From NCBI GenBank assembly GCA_900554325.1, contig USHA01000076.1, positions 1-10,238 on the forward strand: DNA of 10,238 nucleotides. Direction: 5' to 3'. The position numbers and the translations under genes are program-made. The DNA comes from an uncultured Collinsella sp. GTDB taxonomy: Bacteria > Actinomycetota > Coriobacteriia > Coriobacteriales > Coriobacteriaceae. Position 1 is the first letter of the stretch, and each line of letters begins with the position of its first letter. Under the pieces are notes generated by a model. The model saw nothing but the letters and a program-made list of their open reading frames with translations. It searched no databases and was not told the DNA's origin. Shown here in pieces: positions 6,538 to 10,238 of the stretch.

Positions 6538-8644
6538 CGATGAGGAAAAAGACCAGGTGCGCGCTGCGTCCGATCTGGTTGCCATTGTGCAGGAAACGGT
6601 TGAGCTCAAGCCCCGCGGTCATGAGTTTTGGGGTTGCTGCCCCTTCCATGGCGAAAAGACCCCGTCGTTTCATATTATCCCCGCCACGCAGGTGTGGCAC
6701 TGCTTTGGCTGTGGCGAGGGCGGCGACGTCTTCACCTACATCATGAAGCGCGAGAACCTGAGCTTCCCTGAGTCGATTCGCTACCTGGCCGACCGTGCCG
6801 GCATTGAGCTGCACGATACCGGCGCCTATCGCGAGCGCGGCACCAAGCGTGCCCGCATCTACGACCTGTGCGCCGAGACCGCCCAGTTCTACCACACCAT
6901 GCTCATGCGCGGTAAGGACAGCCGTCCGCGCGAGTATTTCGCCAGCCGCGGTATGGGCGGCGACGTCTGCCGCCGCTACTGCCTGGGTTTTGCGCCGGGT
7001 CGCAACGCGCTGGTTTCGCATCTGTCGCAGGCAGGCTTTACCCCGCAGGAAATGATCGATGCCAACGTGGCCGTGAGCCGTGGGCGCGGGCAGCTTGCCG
7101 ACCGTTTTTACGACCGCGTGATGTTTCCCATCTTTGATGAGCAGGGTCATAACATCGCCTTTGGCGGGCGCATTATGGGCGATGGCCAGCCTAAGTACCT
7201 CAACACCGCCGAGACGAGCGTGTTCCATAAAAAGCGAAACCTCTACGGCTTTAACTGGGCTAAGGAGTTTATCGTCGCGCAGGATACCGCCATCGTGGTG
7301 GAGGGATATACCGACTGTATCGCCTGCTGGGAGGCGGGGATCAAAAACGTCGTCGCCACGCTGGGTACGGCGTTGACGGAACATCATGTAAAGACGCTCA
7401 CCCGCTTTGCCAAGCGCATTGTATATATGTTCGATGGCGACGCTGCCGGTCAAAAGGCCGCGCGCCGCGCGATTCAGTTTATCGAGCAGGATTCGATGGA
7501 CCTGCGCTGCGTGGTGCTTCCCGACGGCAACGACCCCATGGAGTTCATCACCGCGCATGGTGGCGAGGCGTTGCAGGCGCGTATCGACGCCGCCGAGCCC
7601 CTCATGGACTTTGTGTACCGCTCACTGCAGGAGTCGAGCGACATTTCCACGCCGGGCGGTCGTGCCAAGGCGCTCGAGGATGCGCTGACGCTCATCTATC
7701 CGCTGCGCAATAGCTACATGATCGATACGTACTTTATCCAGATTGCCGACCTGCTGGGGTTGGACTTGGAGACGGTGCGTTCGAGCTCGGGCCGTGTGTT
7801 TCGCGATGTTGCCAAGCGCGAGGACGCCGAGCGTCGTCGCGAGCAGAACTACGAGCGCCAGCGGGCGCAAACCGAGCGTGCAGGCAGCGCAGGCGGTCGG
7901 GCGTCTGGTTCGCAGGGGGCGTCTCGCGGTGCCTGGGCGTCGGGTGCGACGCCGCCGGTGTCCACACCGGTCGAGGAAGAGCCGTACGACTATGTGCCGC
8001 TCGAGGCCTATGGGGCCGCGCCGGTCGAGGTCGTCGACGACATGCCTCCGATCGATGTGCCGGTTGGCATGGATGGCGCGGCGCCGGTTGCCGGTGCAAC
8101 GGACGCGTCTGCGGCACCGACGATGCCGATCGTGCTGACCGACCTGGAACGAAAGTCTTTGGCGGGGGAGCGCGAGCTGCTGACGATGCTCACGAGCTAT
8201 CCCGACCTGTTCCGCACGTATGCCGACCGCATCTGCTCGATCGAGTGGGTAGATCCGCGCCACGAGTCCATCGCATGGGCCGTGCTCGCGACGCCGCCGG
8301 GCACCGACCCCACGGCGTGCATGGATGCGGCGCGCGCGGTGTGTCCCGAGGCAGCGTCGCTTGTCAGCGCCGGGCGCATTTCGTCGACGAGTAAGCACCC
8401 CACCGAGACGAACATCGTGTTTATGCTCGACACCCTCGAGCTCTACACCATCAAGCGCCGCATGCGCGCCGCACAGGCCAAGCTTCGCCAGGACCGATCG
8501 CTCGACGATGAGGCACGCCGTGTGCTGACGATGCAAGCGATGCAAGATTCTCAGCGCCAGCGCGAGCTCCAAAAGTCGATCGGCGGCGTGGCCGATCCGT
8601 TCCGTTTGATCGGTTTGGAGACTGCGGGCGCCGACCAGGCCTAG
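6530..8644 (+). CDS. dnaG: DNA primase DnaG
   Basis: DnaG lays down RNA primers for replication and is recruited by the replicative helicase. The 704-residue protein opens with the CHC2-type zinc-binding domain, with ligands C37, H40, C58 and C61 in CPFHGEKTPSF and CFGCGEGGDVF. The catalytic core contains the TOPRIM domain, with VEGYTD (acidic E258) and FDGDAAG (metal-binding D302 and D304). Residues ~428-535 form a charged, then Ala/Pro/Val/Gly-rich linker that looks disordered. A helical C-terminal domain from ~545 should bind the helicase. The total is longer than the ~600 residues of typical DnaG, mostly because of the linker. The start is a GTG at 6530, inside the ribF end, preceded by AGGGGG (6515-6520) at nine bases. 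Its place before rpoD matches the classical dnaG-rpoD pair. Identity is certain. Confidence 0.97.
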   Translation: MISDEEKDQVRAASDLVAIVQETVELKPRGHEFWGCCPFHGEKTPSFHIIPATQVWHCFGCGEGGDVFTYIMKRENLSFPESIRYLADRAGIELHDTGAYRERGTKRARIYDLCAETAQFYHTMLMRGKDSRPREYFASRGMGGDVCRRYCLGFAPGRNALVSHLSQAGFTPQEMIDANVAVSRGRGQLADRFYDRVMFPIFDEQGHNIAFGGRIMGDGQPKYLNTAETSVFHKKRNLYGFNWAKEFIVAQDTAIVVEGYTDCIACWEAGIKNVVATLGTALTEHHVKTLTRFAKRIVYMFDGDAAGQKAARRAIQFIEQDSMDLRCVVLPDGNDPMEFITAHGGEALQARIDAAEPLMDFVYRSLQESSDISTPGGRAKALEDALTLIYPLRNSYMIDTYFIQIADLLGLDLETVRSSSGRVFRDVAKREDAERRREQNYERQRAQTERAGSAGGRASGSQGASRGAWASGATPPVSTPVEEEPYDYVPLEAYGAAPVEVVDDMPPIDVPVGMDGAAPVAGATDASAAPTMPIVLTDLERKSLAGERELLTMLTSYPDLFRTYADRICSIEWVDPRHESIAWAVLATPPGTDPTACMDAARAVCPEAASLVSAGRISSTSKHPTETNIVFMLDTLELYTIKRRMRAAQAKLRQDRSLDDEARRVLTMQAMQDSQRQRELQKSIGGVADPFRLIGLETAGADQA

Positions 8645-8713
8645 ATGTTGTGGTCAACCAGCGTATTTGCGCCTATATCCAGTCTGAATTTTGGGTATAG
8701 ACGTCAATGTGTG

Positions 8714-8722
8714 TGCTAAAGT
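8714..8722 (+). promoter_or_regulatory. Probable extended -10 promoter of rpoD
   Basis: In the 95-base gap between dnaG and rpoD, TGCTAAAGT contains an extended -10 element (TG, one base, TAAAGT; hexamer 8717-8722). Transcription would start near 8729, giving a leader of about 25 bases to the GTG start at 8755. The sequence around it is more AT-rich than the genes on either side. No good -35 box lies at the usual distance; TTGGGT (8691-8696) would need a 20-base spacer. rpoD may therefore be read both from here and from the upstream operon. Confidence 0.4.
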
Positions 8723-8742
8723 AATGAATCCTGTGGACTATG

Positions 8743-8749
8743 AAGGGAG
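8743..8749 (+). promoter_or_regulatory. Ribosome binding site that decides the rpoD start
   Basis: AAGGGAG lies five bases before the GTG at 8755, the right distance for a Shine-Dalgarno site. The alternative in-frame ATG at 8740 has no purine-rich site upstream and would place this AAGGGAG inside the coding region. The spacing favours GTG 8755. Confidence 0.7.
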
Positions 8750-8754
8750 AATCT

Positions 8755-10101
8755 GTGCCAAAAAAGAGTGAGAGCACGGGTACTGGGCTGGAATCCTACG
8801 TTGCAAAGCTCATGGGCAACGGCTCAAACAGGACTTCGGTAACCGAGGACGAGATTCAGGTCGCCCTGAAGGATATCGATGTGTCTGACGAGCAGCTCAA
8901 TGCGGTGTATTCCGCGCTGCGCAACAGCGGCATCCAGATTATCTCCGCGAGCGGAAACGACGACGCCCCCATGGACGTCGACGATGACGATAACGATAGC
9001 GATACCGACGATTTCGATGACGACGAGCACGATTCCGGCTCGCTCGACGATCATGAGCTTAAGATGGCCCGTCAGGCCGATGCCGAGATGGGTTCTTCCA
9101 AGAGCAAGAAGAAGCGCACCGTGCGCACGTCCCGTTCGCGTTCGCGCGTGCGTGGCATCGATGCCTCCACGGTGATGCTGACCGGCGACCCGGTTCGTAT
9201 GTACCTTAAGGAGATCGGTAAGGTCGACCTGCTGACCGCTTCCGAAGAGGTCGATCTGGCCATGAAGATCGAGGCCGGCCTTGACGCCACCGAGAAGCTC
9301 GAGGCCGCCGAGGCGGGCGAGATCGAGCTTACCCGCGCCGAGATGCGTCGCCTGACCCGTATCGAGAACGTCGGTCTCGAGGCCAAGCAGGCGCTCATCA
9401 GCGCCAACCTGCGTCTGGTCGTCTCCATCGCCAAGCGCTACGTCGGTCGCGGCATGCTGTTCCTGGATCTGATCCAGGAGGGCAACCTCGGTCTGATCCG
9501 CGCCGTCGAGAAGTTCGACTACCAGAAGGGCTTTAAGTTCTCCACGTACGCCACGTGGTGGATCCGTCAGGCCATCACGCGTGCGATTGCCGACCAGGCC
9601 CGTACCATCCGTATTCCCGTGCACATGGTCGAGACCATCAACAAACTCGTCCGCGTGCAGCGCCAGCTTCTCCAGGACCTGGGTCGCGACCCGACCCCCG
9701 AGGAGATCGGTGCCGAGATGGACATGAGTGCCGATCGCGTCCGCGAGATCCAGAAGATTTCGCAGGAGCCCGTGTCGCTCGAGACCCCTATCGGCGAGGA
9801 AGAGGATTCTCAGCTGGGCGACTTTATCGAGGACTCCCAGGCTATCGTTCCGCCCGATGCCGCCAGCTTCTCCATGCTGCAGGAGCAGCTCACCCAGGTG
9901 CTCGATTCGCTTGCCGATCGCGAGCGCAAGGTTATCGAGCTGCGCTTTGGCCTTGTCGACGGACATCCCCGTACGCTCGAGGAAGTCGGCCGCGAGTTTG
10001 GCGTCACGCGCGAGCGTATCCGCCAGATCGAGTCCAAGACCCTGGCCAAGCTCCGCCACCCCAGCCGCAGTAGCAAGCTGAAGGACTATATTGAGTCTTA
10101 A
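8755..10101 (+). CDS. rpoD: Primary RNA polymerase sigma factor (RpoD/SigA, sigma-70 family)
   Basis: This is the housekeeping sigma factor that directs RNA polymerase to -10/-35 promoters. With the GTG start it has 448 residues. The N-terminal ~65 residues resemble a short region 1.1. An Asp-rich stretch follows (69-99), then a Lys/Arg/Ser-rich stretch (116-133). Region 1.2 begins at ~145 with DPVRMYLKEIG. Region 2 (about 213-292) is nearly canonical, with NLRLVVSIAKRYVGRGM, DLIQEGNLGLIRAVEKFDY and FSTYATWWIRQAI. Region 3 follows, and region 4 (about 374-440) ends in the helix-turn-helix TLEEVGREFGVTRERIRQIE (from 407). The protein lacks the large insert between regions 1.2 and 2 of proteobacterial sigma-70. 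GTG 8755 is preferred over ATG 8740 (453 residues) because of the ribosome binding site. The gene follows dnaG by a short gap and is closed by a terminator. Confidence 0.96.
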   Translation: MPKKSESTGTGLESYVAKLMGNGSNRTSVTEDEIQVALKDIDVSDEQLNAVYSALRNSGIQIISASGNDDAPMDVDDDDNDSDTDDFDDDEHDSGSLDDHELKMARQADAEMGSSKSKKKRTVRTSRSRSRVRGIDASTVMLTGDPVRMYLKEIGKVDLLTASEEVDLAMKIEAGLDATEKLEAAEAGEIELTRAEMRRLTRIENVGLEAKQALISANLRLVVSIAKRYVGRGMLFLDLIQEGNLGLIRAVEKFDYQKGFKFSTYATWWIRQAITRAIADQARTIRIPVHMVETINKLVRVQRQLLQDLGRDPTPEEIGAEMDMSADRVREIQKISQEPVSLETPIGEEEDSQLGDFIEDSQAIVPPDAASFSMLQEQLTQVLDSLADRERKVIELRFGLVDGHPRTLEEVGREFGVTRERIRQIESKTLAKLRHPSRSSKLKDYIES

Positions 10102-10114
10102 CCTCGCAAGCAAG

Positions 10115-10149
10115 AAGCGCCCTCAAGCACATCCGTTTGGGGGCGCTTT
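10115..10149 (+). terminator. Intrinsic terminator after rpoD
   Basis: AAGCGCCCTCAA (10115-10126) pairs with TTTGGGGGCGCTT (10136-10148) in a 12-13 bp GC-rich stem that includes one or two G-U pairs, around an ~8-base loop. It begins 13 bases after the rpoD stop codon. The U-run is short (TTT, then C), but the stem is strong and the position is right for the end of the operon. Confidence 0.8.
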
Positions 10150-10154
10150 CATGC

Positions 10155-10180
10155 AGTCATTGGGGACGTCCGCAATGACT
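10155..10180. repeat. Near-perfect 26-base palindrome (possible REP-like element)
   Basis: AGTCATTG (10155-10162) and CAATGACT (10173-10180) are exact inverted copies, and between them GGACGTCC (10164-10171) is itself a palindrome. Twelve of thirteen base pairs match; only G10163/G10172 does not. It starts six bases after the terminator stem and has no U-run. It could be an interspersed REP-type repeat, an operator for a dimeric protein, or an extra hairpin protecting the 3' end. The 58 bases after it (10181-10238) contain no gene or motif that I recognise. Confidence 0.6.
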
Positions 10181-10238
10181 AGTGGTTGATTTCCGATCTC
10201 AGCCGAACACATTAGGCAAATAGGCCATTCCCGCAGCT

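Noticed and set aside
5254..7558. Long minus-strand open frames over ribF and dnaG (also 3446-4243 over nrnA and 7622-8572 over dnaG)
   Set aside because: All are in register with the sense genes and show no recognisable protein features. They are shadows of codon bias.
8691..8722. TTGGGT as the -35 box paired with TAAAGT
   Set aside because: The 20-base spacer is too long for a normal sigma-70 promoter. Only the extended -10 element is kept.
8824..10113. A 429-codon open frame on the minus strand across rpoD
   Set aside because: It is in the same codon register as rpoD and has the same cause. The sense strand encodes an unmistakable sigma factor.

Overview
The window is a GC-rich bacterial core-genome segment in which every gene lies on the + strand. 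It holds the 3' end of nusA, then infB, rbfA, a DHH-family phosphoesterase (nrnA type), truB, ribF, dnaG and the primary sigma factor gene rpoD. A strong hairpin terminator follows rpoD. The codons favour G or C at the third position. The sigma factor has the actinobacterial/Gram-positive form, with no long insert between regions 1.2 and 2. Together with the gene order, this suggests an actinomycetote, and the overall look is that of the class Coriobacteriia (Collinsella-like). That assignment is an impression from reading the proteins, not the result of a search.

Positions 1-4585 form a transcription/ribosome-maturation cluster. NusA (partial, ending in an unusual Cys/His tail) is followed by a 91-base gap with a small hairpin, then IF-2. 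RbfA starts 11 bases after IF-2 ends. nrnA starts inside the last codons of rbfA. Positions 4601-6537 hold truB and ribF, which overlap by 4 bases. ribF overlaps the GTG start of dnaG by 8 bases, so translation is probably coupled from truB/ribF into the primase gene. A 95-base gap follows, with a probable extended -10 promoter and a good ribosome binding site for rpoD. After rpoD come a 12-13 bp terminator hairpin and a nearly perfect 26-base palindrome. The last 58 bases show nothing I can name.

Functionally, the nusA/infB/rbfA/truB set couples transcription elongation, translation initiation, 30S maturation and tRNA modification. NrnA recycles short RNA ends and RibF makes FMN/FAD. dnaG and rpoD start DNA replication and transcription. 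What stands out is that two classical blocks, the nusA-infB operon and the dnaG-rpoD macromolecular synthesis operon, lie end to end. ylxR/ylxQ and rpsO are missing from their usual places.

I found no mobile element, CRISPR array, defence system or undescribed multi-gene system. The points worth a second look are a zinc-finger-like tail on NusA, loss of normally conserved residues in the fMet-tRNA-binding domain of IF-2, an atypical FMN adenylyltransferase site in RibF, and the palindrome after the terminator.
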